From positions 77,912,564-77,976,563 of the forward strand of contig CM077166.1 in assembly GCA_039583875.1 (NCBI GenBank): a stretch of DNA of 64,000 nucleotides, written 5' to 3'. Position 1 is the first letter of the stretch; every line of letters starts with the position of its first letter. Shown here piece by piece: positions 24,343 through 34,058 of this stretch. The position numbers and the translations under genes were made by a program. The stretch comes from Platanthera guangdongensis (taxonomy: Eukaryota; Streptophyta; Magnoliopsida; Asparagales; Orchidaceae). Below the pieces are notes generated by a model. That model did not search any database, was not told the DNA's origin, and saw only the letters and a list, made by a program, of their open reading frames with translations.

Positions 24343-25448
24343 TGTAACGCCCCCGATTTTTTTTTCGATGATTTTATTCGAATGGGCAATGTCATATTTA
24401 TGATGTCGTGACGTTACTTTTAGCGTCGAGTTTACGGCGCATTGTCGTTAAGGCATTTTCTCGTCTGTGCGGTCGAGTCGGCCGAATTCTTGTTGTAATG
24501 GGAAAATTTTGCATTTTAAATTTAAGTTATGTAATTTTGGGCTTGTTCATCAAGTTTCGTCGCAATCCGAACATTTTTGGAGTCTCGGCGCGCGATTGAA
24601 GTTTTAGATTGTTTATGTTCGGCGTATACTTTGAAGATTAATATCTCGGGAATGGCTCGTCGGATTTTGGTTTTGACTTCACCGTTACGTTCGTAGCGTC
24701 AGTGTTCGCCTACGGTGGGAATTTCATTTAATTTGGCATGCGTTTGGGCTTCCGTTTTGATTTCGTAGTTTCCTTATTCAAAAATATATAAATATGAATA
24801 TTTTAATATTATATCACTATTCAAAAATGTGATTTACTATTCAGTTGTATAGTTTGATCAAAGGATTTTTTTTGCAAAAAAAATTGTTCTTCTGCAAGGA
24901 TTTGTTCTTCTGCTCGAGTGTCTCTAGAGTATATTACTCGACTACTCGAGTACTTCTCGAGTCTTCATTTCCAGCCTCTCGAGTGCCCGATTTCTTAACT
25001 ACTCGAGTGAATTTATATACCTACACGAGTGATTTCTTAACTACTCGAGTGAATTTATATACCTACACGAGTGATTTCTTAACTACTCGAGTGAATTTAT
25101 ATACCTACACGAGTGATTTCTTAACTACTCGAGTACTATGTTTCTGTCTCGAGTAATTTTTTTATTTATACTCGAGTGTCTGTTTCTACCAACTCGAGTA
25201 GCCGTTTTCTACCTATCGAGTACCCATAAGGTTGTTCTCGCGTAGTCCGTTGCAGTTTATGTTCGGGAGCCTTTTTGAGCGTCAAAACGATGTCTTATGG
25301 AAAAATGGATAACATGAAATTTGTGCGTATCGACGAGATCTACAACTTTCATGTGGCCACTTTTCGATTTGAAGCCATCCTAAAACTTTATTTTCGTCTT
25401 CCGCGCACCCGAGCGTAAATATTCCGTTTTTAGATAGAACATTTTATA

Positions 25449-25483
<35 letters not shown>

Positions 25484-25484
25484 T

Positions 25485-25525
<41 letters not shown>

Positions 25526-27440
25526 TTCTATCAGAGAGAATTTCATCATCTTCTCCGATTCTTTTTCTTCCCGAACCAGTGCGGCGTGAGCGTGAGAGAG
25601 AAATATTTCGTGAACCTTCCGGTGGCTGCCGACGGTGCTACAGTGCTCGAAATCTTCATCTGAAGATAGATCCGGAAAGCTCTCGCCGAGAGCTACGCCA
25701 TCGTGGTAAATTTTTTCCCGTTCCTTAAGATTTCCCGTTAGGGTTTTTTCCGCTGTAACCTCATTTTCGGTCGTTCTTGTTCAGATTTCAACTCCTCCCG
25801 CATCATTTTGCCCCGATCTACGACGTGGAGTGATTCGGTGGACTTTTCCAGTTAAACCAAGGCAAGTGGTGGTTTCCCATCGTTTCTCCTTGTCCGATTT
25901 GATGGTAACGGCTATATTTTCATATCTTTAAAATTTTCTGCGATTATTCTTCCAAATTATTGTTATAATTAACCGTTTCAACGATCACATGATGTTGTAA
26001 GGTTTTGTCATGGTAAGCTCGATCTTGTCTGATTATGTTTAATCGTTCCTGATGTGTCTTAATGATGACTATAAATGTCTTAGCTTTCGTTATTAAATGT
26101 GTTAGAGTTTATCTAGGATTGCAAATTGCTCCTAGAGGTTGGTCAACCGCGTCTTGAATCTGGTAATGTCAAGTAGAATCTGTCGAGCCAAATCTCGAGA
26201 TATTTGTGTTATGATTTCTTTGGGTTTCTTGATTGCGGGAGTTAGTGGACGATTCCACCTCCGCAGTGGTCGTTTCCTTCATTAGTGCCCTGTGGAAGTC
26301 TACCCGGCTTTTGGATGCCTGCGGTGTATGGTGGAGAGTATGAGACTCCCTCGCAGTTAGACGGATTTTGTATCCGTGTTTTTGGGTGGTGTGTCCAAGA
26401 GTGACCACCTCGCCCGTATTTTTGGGTTGTGTCCACGAGTGACCACCTCACCCGTGTTTTTGGGTAAAGTCGACCACAGGTGCCTAATAAAGGATTTGTA
26501 TTCTTCCTTACGAATTATTCATGTTGTCACCTTATAGCCTCGTGCGTCTGGGGTACTATTGTTGTACGTGACGAATCACGTAAGAGTTCTTCTTCATGAT
26601 GATGACTTGTTCCTTTTTTTGTACTTTATTTCAGTACTATTGGTCTTGGTTTGGTACCCCTTTGACCTTTGTTTATTTGGGCTTATTAATTTCTTCCACC
26701 ATTTGTTCCTTCTTGTTGAGGTGTTCTGTTTTTGAAATGCTTCAGGTTTAGAGCAGTAGCAGATAGCAGAGCTAATTTTGGAGTTTCTGGGGGGCAGTGT
26801 TGGTCGTGGTTGTTACCTCATCTCAACAAGGTAGTTTGTTATTTATTTAGTTACTGGTTCAGACATACTTTTCTGTATATGGGTTCGTGTCAGTTTGTTG
26901 ACGCCCACAGTATTGTTACTTTTTGATACTTGTTAGCTGCTTAGTTTTTCTATATGTGGATGTGGATTGCTTGCTCTCTGGGATGATTTATACTAGGAAT
27001 GCATGTTAGGTATTTTTAAGAATAAAATCTACTACTATTACTTCATGCACTGCATAATTTAAAAACTCTAACTTGTTATATTTGGCGACCGTAAAAGCTA
27101 TCCTTACTATTATTATAAATTTAGAGTTTTGCATAGCATGAGTTATCTCATGGGGACGTTTATACTCATGTAGGATGTTTGAGTCAATCTAAATATGTAT
27201 TTTTCCGCAGCGTATAACTATATTTTGATTCGTGGACTAAGTGAGTCACTAAGCCGAGGGATACGGCTAACTATTACACTTAACAGATTTTCCTTAAAAT
27301 AACTGAAAGAATCTTTCTTCTTGTTTAAGTAGGTGTCTGCCTGAGCGTCCGCAGTTATCTCCTGCTGACATGACATCATGACGCGCATTTTCCCTTACTC
27401 TGATAAGTTATTTTATGCTGTGAAAATGCGGGTTGTGACA
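24343..27440 (+). repeat. 3' LTR of gypsy-2 (3098 bp)
   Basis: Begins TGTAACGCCCCCG and ends GGTTGTGACA, followed by the GCCTT duplication at 27441-27445. It carries the same 42-bp CTCGAG repeat at about 24989-25136 and a longer AT microsatellite near 25455-25520. Compared with the 5' LTR it has an extra stretch around 27197-27250. Confidence 0.92.
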
Positions 27441-27445
27441 GCCTT

Positions 27446-27989
27446 GGAGGAGGCTGAGCTGTAGGTGCCTGGAAGGGCACTGAGGTAGGTACCTGAATAG
27501 GTACTGAGTTATAGGAATGCTGCAACACTCTGAGAGTAGGGCTTTGTACCTGAAGCTGTAGAGCTGAAAAGCCTGAGCTGTAGGCCTTAGAGATAAGGCT
27601 GAGGTAGGTGGTCAGTGGACCACTGAGCTGTAGGAGCTCTGCAGGGCTCTGAGGTAAGAACCCTTGTGGTTTTGAGATTGGGTTCTGAAGAGAACCTGTG
27701 TGCAAGGCTGAGCGCCTGAGGTGTAAGCTCTGATGAGCATATTGGTGGAGTTTGTGTCTAGTCCAACAAAATAGTTGGATAGGTGAGAGGGAAAGTGGAT
27801 GTAACCAATTGGGGAACCACTATAAACAATTGTGTGCTTGGCTGTGGTGTTTGTTTTATTCTTATATTGCAGGTGTTAAGGACAAGTTCTAGATCACCTA
27901 GTAAGAAATTAATGAAAAGACTTATAAATTTCAAAGACATATTCACCCCCCTCTAGGTGAATAGCTAACCTTAAATTAAATAACTTTCA
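27446..27989 (+). mobile_element. SIRE/Maximus-like LTR (LTR-C), right segment
   Basis: Resumes LTR-C after the second GCCTT. It holds repeated, degenerate CTGAGCTGTAGG-type words, GGAAAGTGGATGTA and GGGGAACCACTATAA, and the end motif CACCCCCCTCTAGGTG followed by TTTCA. The same order occurs in the solo LTR at 50756-52521 and, reversed, at 60322-62460. This U5 layout is typical of SIRE/Maximus copia LTRs. Copia-A resumes at 27990. Confidence 0.75.
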
Positions 27990-28850
27990 GTAACACAGGA
28001 TTACATTCTTCCATCTTGAACTTCTTTAGTATATCTCTTGCATATTTTTCTTGAGATAACTTAATATAACTTGGGCTCTGTATAATTTGCAACCATAAAA
28101 AGAACCGAAGTTGTCCTAAATCTATCATTTCATATTTACATTTCATATCCATTTTGAATTCCTCTACTAAGCTTATATTGCTTCCAGTGAAAATGAGATC
28201 ATCAACATAAACACAGACTATTATCTTGTGTCTGTTTAGCTGCTTCAGATATAACGAGTGACCATACTTGCTTTGGTTAAACTGTTTTGAAAGCAAATAT
28301 TTGTCAAGGTTTGCATTCCAAGCTCTTGGAGCGTGTTTTAATCCATAAAGGGCTTTAGTTAAACTACAAACTTTATTCTCTTCTCCAATCACTTCATATC
28401 CTCTTGGTTGTTCTACATATATATTCTCTTCAATTTCACCATTTAAAAAAGCTGATTTTACATCTAGTTGAAAAACTATATAGTCATACTATGTTGCAAA
28501 AGCTAGAAGGGTTCTAATTGTCTCCATTATAGCAACGGTGCGAATGTTTCATTAAAGTCTACACCTGGTATTTGTGAGTAGCCTTTTGCTACGATCCTTG
28601 CCTTATACTTGTATACTGACCCATCTTCATTTTCTTTTAGCTTGTAGATCCATTTTAAACCTATCACATCTGCTTCTGCTGGTTTAGTCACTACCTTCCA
28701 GGTATTGTTTTTGATTACCATATTAATTTCATCATTCATGACTTGCTTCCAAGCCAGGCTGTTCCGGGTTTCTTCAAATGTAGAGGGTGTAGATACATTG
28801 AATGCTAGTTCTCCACTTGCATATATATCTTGTAAAGACCTCATTTTTCA
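27990..28850 (-). pseudogene. copia-A reverse transcriptase (upstream piece)
   Basis: The N-terminal RT region contains WKVVTKPAEADVIGLKWIYK and VDFNETFAPL. After a frame change near 28530 the core has SLTKALYGLKHAPRAW and catalytic YVDDLIFTG (YVDD at 28198-28209). It ends at EECNPVLL, where LTR-C was inserted. The enzyme would copy element RNA into DNA inside virus-like particles. The frame breaks show it is dead. Confidence 0.9.
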
Positions 28851-29144
28851 AATGGGTGATGATGATTCTGGGCTATATGGTGGGCTTGATGACAGTGGTG
28901 TCACATGAGCCTGAGAAGATTGAGAAGACCGGCTATTTGGAGTTACAAGAGTGGGAGATTCAACCTCTGGTGGTTCACCAGAATGGAGGGAGTCTCCCAT
29001 TTCTTCATCAACAATAACTTATCTATTGGAGGACTGCACCAGATCTGAATCCCAACTTTTTCCTTCATCAAACAACACATCTCTTGATATTAAAAGTTTT
29101 TGTTGTTCTGGTTGATAGAGTCTATAGGCATTGGATTCTCCACT

Positions 29145-29870
29145 TTAACCTATAAAGATACACTTTTCACTCTTTTTATCTAGATTCCCTCTGTCTTCTT
29201 TATGAATGAGAGCATAGGCTATGCAACCAAAAATACGAAGGTGATTTATGTTTGCCTTTCTTTTATTAATAATTTCATATGGGGTTTGTTTGGGTAAGGC
29301 TTTGGTGGGTGACCTATTCAAAATATAAATGGTCGTATGGGCAGCCTCAGCCCAAAAATTATGAGAAAGATGTTTGCTTAACATCATGGTTCTTACCATT
29401 TCAAGGATTGTTCTATTTCTTCGCTCAACAATTTCATTTTGTTGAGGTGATCTACTGGAAGTTAGCTCTCTTCGAATCCCTTGTTGATCACAATAGTTGG
29501 AAAACTCATATGAGGTTAATTCCCCTCCTCTATCTGTTCTTAGAACTTTAATTTCCCTTTCTAACTATTTTTTTATCATAGCTTTGAAGAAAAGGAAAGT
29601 CTTGAAGGCTTCAAACTTATTTTGTAGGCAATAAATCCACATGTAGCGACTACAGTCGTCTACAAACAATAGGAAATATCTTTTATTGCTAAACGATGGA
29701 CTTGTGGATGGTCCCCAGAGATCTGCATTAATTAGATCAAGTGGCTGAAAACTCCTTTTGTATGAACTTCTAGGGATTGGTTGTCTATGACTCTTCCCTT
29801 CAGCACATCTTTCACACAGTTGATTTTCAACAACTATATCTGGTAGTCCTTCTACCATGTTATGTGTTTT
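29145..29870 (-). pseudogene. copia-A integrase
   Basis: LCERCAEGKSHRQP carries the zinc-binding cysteines. The catalytic core has LINADLWGPS and FVDDCSRYMWIY (first Asp), then LRTDRGGEL (second Asp) and, after a small gap, the Glu region QQNEIVERRNRTI. The frame continues to FWAEAAHTTIYILNRSPTKA and an FGCIAYALI segment, all usual for Ty1/copia. A frame break near 29560 separates the first and second halves. Confidence 0.88.
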
Positions 29871-29915
29871 GAGTGCTTTTAAATCTTGCAGGTTTAAGTG
29901 CCCATACCTCTGGTG

Positions 29916-30520
29916 TCATAGACTTGTTTGTGATTGTAGTTGTGTTGTGCTTGTGAGAACTACATCAGCTGCAGGGAATAAGGAAAGTCCAAAAACTCTA
30001 TTCTCTGTCATTTCTGCAATTACTTCAACTGTGCCATCTTTATTTATAATGGTGCACGAATTTTTTGTAAAATAAACTTGGTAACCATTCTGCATTAGTT
30101 GTCCCACACTTAGTAGGTTGGTCATTAAGTAAGGGACATAACTTACATCATATATATATCTTATTTGGTTTTGTTTTGTTGTTAACTTGATGGTTCCAAT
30201 GCCTTGAATTTGTTGTATGTTTTCATCTCTCAGAAGGACATTTGACCTTACACTTTCATCTAAGAAGATGAATAGTCTCTTATTTCCTGTCATATGACTT
30301 GAACAGACACTATCAATATACCAAGTGTTAATCTGATGTGTGCTCTTTTCTTTTATGAAGAACATAGCTTCCTTATTTTTGTCTTCAGATGGTTTCTCCT
30401 CAGCTATGTCTTTAAACCAACAATCTTTCTCCATGTGTGTTGGTTTCTTACACTGTTTGCACTTAAAAAACAATCATTTGCTTCATGATTTGTTCTTTTG
30501 CATATGGTGCAGGATAGGCC
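29916..30520 (-). pseudogene. copia-A nucleocapsid knuckle and protease
   Basis: A CX2CX4HX4C knuckle (CKQCKKPTHMEKDC) precedes an aspartic protease with WYIDSVCSSHMTGN. Copia proteases normally read DSGCS or DSACS here, so the Val is a substitution next to the catalytic Asp. IDSV is followed by YVPYLMTNLLSVGQLM, the conserved flap-side region. The frame stops at 29916, before integrase. Confidence 0.85.
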
Positions 30521-30717
30521 ACTCATTTTATTATTAAATGGCCTTCCTTGGAATGAGGTTCTTCCTCTTCCACGACCTCTAGTATTCGTGTACTGAGGTT
30601 TCTTACTAAAGGTGGAGTCAGATTTGTATTTCTGTTGGAAAACTTTGTGGGAGTAGTGTTTAGATGCAAGGCTTGCTCCATTGGAGTAGACTGGAAATGT
30701 ATTCTATCTTCACGGTC

Positions 30718-31311
30718 TTATAATGAACCTAATAGTTCAGAAATGCTCAATATATTGAGATCCTTTGACTCTTCAATTGCAGCCACTATATGATTAAATT
30801 TAGGGGTTAAACTTCTAAGTAGCTTAGGAACTACTTGTTTATCCTCTATGTTGTCACCTAATAGTCTTATTTGATTTATTGTGACTGTGGCTTGTGCAAT
30901 AAAGTCTTGAACTTTTTCATTGTCTTTCATAACTAATGTATCAAATGCTTTCCAGGCAGTTTGCAACTTAATGGAGATTACCTGAGGAGATCCTTTATAT
31001 TCAGTTTGTAACATTGCCCATGCCTCGTGAGAAGTTGTTGCAGCCATAATCCTTGGAAAGATTGTGTTGGTGACACCTTGTTGGATGTACACAAGGGCTC
31101 TTGCATCTCGTTTCAGATTTTCTGCTTGTGTTTTAAATTCCTCTGCGTTGAGTGATGTTGTAGAAGTTGTAGCGATCACTAGAATTCCAGTGTGAACTAT
31201 TTCTCATAACCCTTGCGACAGAAATAGTGTCTTCATTTGAATAGCCCAGTATTCATAGAGTTCTCCATTGAATTCTGGTATGTTTGAAGACAACATTGCT
31301 TTGGAACCCAT
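30718..31311 (-). pseudogene. copia-A gag (UBN2/Retrotran_gag_2 type)
   Basis: The start is ATG at 31311-31309, overlapping the primer site, as is common in short copia elements. MGSKAMLSSNIPEFNGELYE leads to an in-frame TGA where relatives have Trp, then the same frame continues through SHEAWAMLQTEYKGS and KVQDFIAQATVTINQIRLLG to NHIVAAIEESKDL. This order fits the copia Gag capsid domain. The linker to the zinc knuckle has further stops. Confidence 0.85.
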
Positions 31312-31324
31312 GGATCTGATACCA
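31312..31324 (-). other. Primer-binding site of copia-A
   Basis: The minus strand reads TGGTATCAGATCC one base after the LTR, complementary to initiator Met-tRNA in its first ten bases. Confidence 0.85.
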
Positions 31325-31325
31325 C

Positions 31326-31714
31326 TGTTAGTAATTTAAAGAATATGATTTTACTATTACACAGTAGATAAGACAGAAGAGAAAAGAAAGGGATAACCAC
31401 TCAATGCTTAAAAAAATTGTCTTTTACATTTCCCATCTTGGGACTTTAAATAGATAAGAGATAAAAGGTAATATAATAAGACTTTGTAAACGGGCACAAG
31501 TTTCATTGCATCCTTTTGCTTGAATAACAACGCCTCTTCTGAACCATCTTTTTTCTTTTGTAGATCAGCGCCATCTCTTCAGCTTTTTCTTCATCGCTAA
31601 GGAACCTGAAGCGCTCCCTCCTCTCCGTGATTTACTTTTCCCTTTTTCTTCTCTAAAAATCTACTTTCTACTTCCATGTCTCTTGAGCTTATGTCTTCAG
31701 CTTGTATTTTAACA
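31326..31714 (-). repeat. 5' LTR of copia-A (389 bp)
   Basis: Bounded by TGTTA and TAACA, a perfect 5-bp terminal inverted repeat. On the minus strand a CTATTTAAAG TATA-like box lies near 31447-31456. The partner LTR is left of the window. Length and structure fit a short-LTR copia lineage. Confidence 0.85.
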
Positions 31715-32142
31715 GGTAGATGAGCATGTGTGAGTAATCATTGTCCCATCTCACCAATGTGACGATGTTTGCGCTCAATGACGCCATTTTGCTCAGGGGT
31801 ATAAGGACAAGTGAGACGGCGAGAGACTCCATGTGTACAAAGGAAGTTTATGAAAACATTTCCAGTAAATTCCCCTCCTCCATCTGTTTGAACCATCTTG
31901 ATGCGACTAGAGAGAATATTTTCAATTATAGTGAGATAAAACAAGCGTGACATCTAATTTACGAAATAGCGGATAAATCCACACATATCTTGAGCAATCA
32001 TCAACAATAGAGAGAAAGTAGTGATACCCTGACACAGAAGGTGAGGAAGGTCCCCATACGTCCAGATGTAACAAAAACAATGGAGCATCTGACTTATAAT
32101 TTCGGGAGTGAAACACAAGCTTACAAAAAAGTGCACTTTTTT
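31715..32142 (-). pseudogene. copia-B integrase relic
   Basis: An older minus-strand copia. The integrase core reads LDVWGPSSPSVSGYHYF, IVDDCSRYVWIY, MVQTDGGGEFTGN and PYTPEQNGVIERKHRHI, giving the D,D,E residues across two frames. One TGA follows GEMGQ, and the frame then continues LLTHAHLP to 31715, where copia-A was inserted. The gene is truncated on its 5' side by the foldback element and probably by an older deletion. Confidence 0.85.
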
Positions 32143-32464
32143 TAACGACCCGGGAAGACCACGACATCGCTCGGCCCACCGACAGCCCAAGGTTGAGGGT
32201 CAGAGGCCCACTGCATAACAGTGGAGCATGCCCGCCCCAACGCGCCACGGTGGTACAGCCAGAATCTACAAGGCCTGCAGGCCGTACACCCCAACCCATC
32301 TCTGTGACTGTTTCTCACAACGGAAGGTTGTTGCTGGGGATCGAGCCCACATCCTTGATAACACACTCTTACAACATCTTTGTGACTGTTACGCAGTGGC
32401 CCTCTGACCCTCAACCTTGGGCTGCTGTTGGGACGGGCGATGTCGTGGTCCTTCCGGGTTGTTA
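32143..32464. mobile_element. Foldback element (MITE-like), 322 bp with inverted ends of about 70 bp
   Basis: The left end begins TAACGACCCGGGAAGACC and the right end closes with CCTTCCGGGTTGTTA. The two 70-bp ends pair as an inverted repeat at roughly 85-90 percent by eye, including CAAGGTTGAGGGTCAGAG at 32190-32207 against its complement at 32401-32418. It has no coding capacity and would be moved in trans, if at all. Target duplications are unclear, so the superfamily is not assigned. A GGGGATCGAGCCC word inside resembles a tRNA B box, but no A box was found. Confidence 0.7.
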
Positions 32465-32971
32465 CACCGGCAACCTGAAGAGCGTCAGCGGTGGTCTTGG
32501 CTAACATAAGATAGTCACACATGGACTGATTTTGTTTTTGTCGAAGAGAGGATAGACGATTTCAAAGAGTGAAGATGTAGGATTTTGAGGCGCTTAGACA
32601 TCGAGAGCGAAGGGTTGCCCAAGCTTTGGGAGCGGTGCTACAACCACACAGAAAAGGCAAAATTTGAACAATGACAATTGCTTGAATTCATGAGAGAATA
32701 AGGTTCGAGGCATTCATCCAATAAGTGTATTCACTATTTGCGAGTCCGTCGGCAGAGATCTCTGGTGGAGGAGAGGAGGTGAGCATGTCTTCAAGATTGT
32801 GAGTACGCGGGATTGTGAGAATTGGTTGCTCCATAGAAGATAATTGTCTTTGGTGAGGTGAATATTGGCAAACAGAGATTGGGGATTGAAAGTCACAGAA
32901 AGAGCAGGTTTGCAAGGGAGAGAGGAGGAAGCAAGAGAAAGAGATGAGTCAGTCATATGTGATCTGCGCAT
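32465..32971 (-). pseudogene. copia-B gag relic
   Basis: The minus strand from ATG 32971 contains FANIHLTKDNYLLWSNQF, the L...NY..W segment of copia Gags, then in a shifted frame EISADGLANSEYTYW, and near 32500 MCDYLMLAKTTADALQVAG, matching the YL...K..AD.L...G part of UBN2. The foldback element lies where gag should continue to protease, and the next recognisable part is integrase. Protease has therefore been lost. Confidence 0.75.
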
Positions 32972-32984
32972 TGTTTAATTTTGC

Positions 32985-34058
32985 TTTCTATAAATATGCA
33001 GGTGCCGCCCTAATTCCAAATTACTCATTTTTCCTCCACCATTTTCATCTCCGAGGAGGGATTCCGCCGTCCTCCTTCAATATCCACCCTAGGGAGGTGC
33101 TCCGGGCAAGCTTTCACCGCCAAATCCAAGCCGGAGCTTCCTCTCAGCCTCCTCCATCATCTCTTGGGCTCATTTCAAGCTTCAACGTCATAGCCATCAA
33201 GCAAAGGGAAGCTTGCAACTTTCGTCTGCTATCGTGACACGAAGAAGACAGGCCATTGGAAGGTGGTGACAGCCCTTCTCTACCCCGGACGCAGTTAAGG
33301 ACCGAGCTTGGACGCGGATTGACAACCCGACGACTCCAACCGTGAATCCTCAGTAAGACTTCGGATTCAGTCGATCTCTTGCCTTGTTCTTCCTTTATTG
33401 TTGTTTATATGTTGTTGTAAACTTTATTTATAGATGATGTGCGCTTAGTTGTAAAACGCTTATATTAAATCATGTCTTTGTGATTTGTATTTTCGTTATA
33501 TTTGCTTGAGGTGCGTCATATTCCATCCACCACCATCCACCCTTGCCGCACTAGCAATTGCTAGTGGCATGCGTAGCGAAGAGGTGCTCACGACCCTCAT
33601 TCCGCCGTTCTAACCACCTTATCCGCAAGCCTACTCGTCCATCCGCCCAGCGATTCGGTGCATAGCGGCTCGACTAGTCTTCCATCCCGTCTGGCAAAGC
33701 ATCGCATAGCGGCGTTGCATAGGATTAGTTGTTAGCTTTTTATTTTCTTTTTTCGCAAATATCAAAACCCCCCCTTAGTTAACTCCAACCTAAGGACTTC
33801 AATCTCAAGTCCTCCTCGAAATTAACTCCACCTTACCGTGTTCCTTGAGAGATCGATACTTGGGAAAACTCGCCCATTTTATATTACTTGTGCGACCGGT
33901 TCACTGTCGTGATCTTTAGCATCATTCCCTCGGCCGCGCCTCGGCAGTCGAGGAGGGGCGGCCGATTCAGCCACTCTCTCGGCCACGGACGGTGGCAAAG
34001 GCTGGGTAGCTGCTCCCTCAACCGCGAGCCGACGGCCAAGGGGGAGCGGCCGGCGCAG
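32985..34058 (+). other. Unassigned LTR-like stretch
   Basis: Starts with a TATA-like CTATAAATATGCAGG (32991), then a C-rich untranslated-like part. Its end has TGAGAGATCGATACTTGGG and ATTACTTGTGCGACCGG, which resemble the closing part of LTRs from Tat/Athila-type elements. From about 33925 it becomes a GC-rich tandem-like sequence with CTCTCGGCC and GGGGGAGCGGCC words, which also follows gypsy-3 at 53418. No partner LTR or coding region is seen. Confidence 0.3.

Larger units (their letters stand above)
15870..27440 (+). mobile_element. Ty3/gypsy chromovirus gypsy-2 (Tekay/Del-like)
   Basis: 11.57 kb long: LTR, leader, gag with three zinc-knuckle-like motifs, protease, RT, RNase H, integrase, chromodomain, polypurine tract and LTR, bordered by GCCTT duplications. 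The LTRs differ by many substitutions, most of them C/T or G/A transitions, roughly 8 percent in the first 260 bp by eye. It is therefore older than the SIRE-like element at 40554. Several stops and frameshifts disable pol. It inserted into LTR-C. Confidence 0.93.
1..31714 (-). mobile_element. Ty1/copia element copia-A, minus strand, split by two insertions
   Basis: The surviving parts are 1-112, 14373-14517 and 27990-31714; everything between them is younger insertions. Read on the minus strand the order is LTR (31714-31326), initiator-Met primer site, gag, zinc knuckle plus protease, integrase, reverse transcriptase and RNase H, which is the Ty1/copia order. The other LTR lies left of the window. 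The RT reading frame continues from 28000 through 14500 and on to position 1 once the insertions are removed, which is direct evidence for the nesting. Many stops and frameshifts make it non-functional. The 5-mer GGTAG at 31715-31719 is the expected right-hand target duplication; its partner is outside the window. Confidence 0.9.

Noticed and set aside
32300..32350. A tRNA-derived SINE suggested by GGGGATCGAGCCC inside the foldback element
   Set aside because: No A box or tRNA-like fold was found at the right distance, and the long inverted ends explain the element better.
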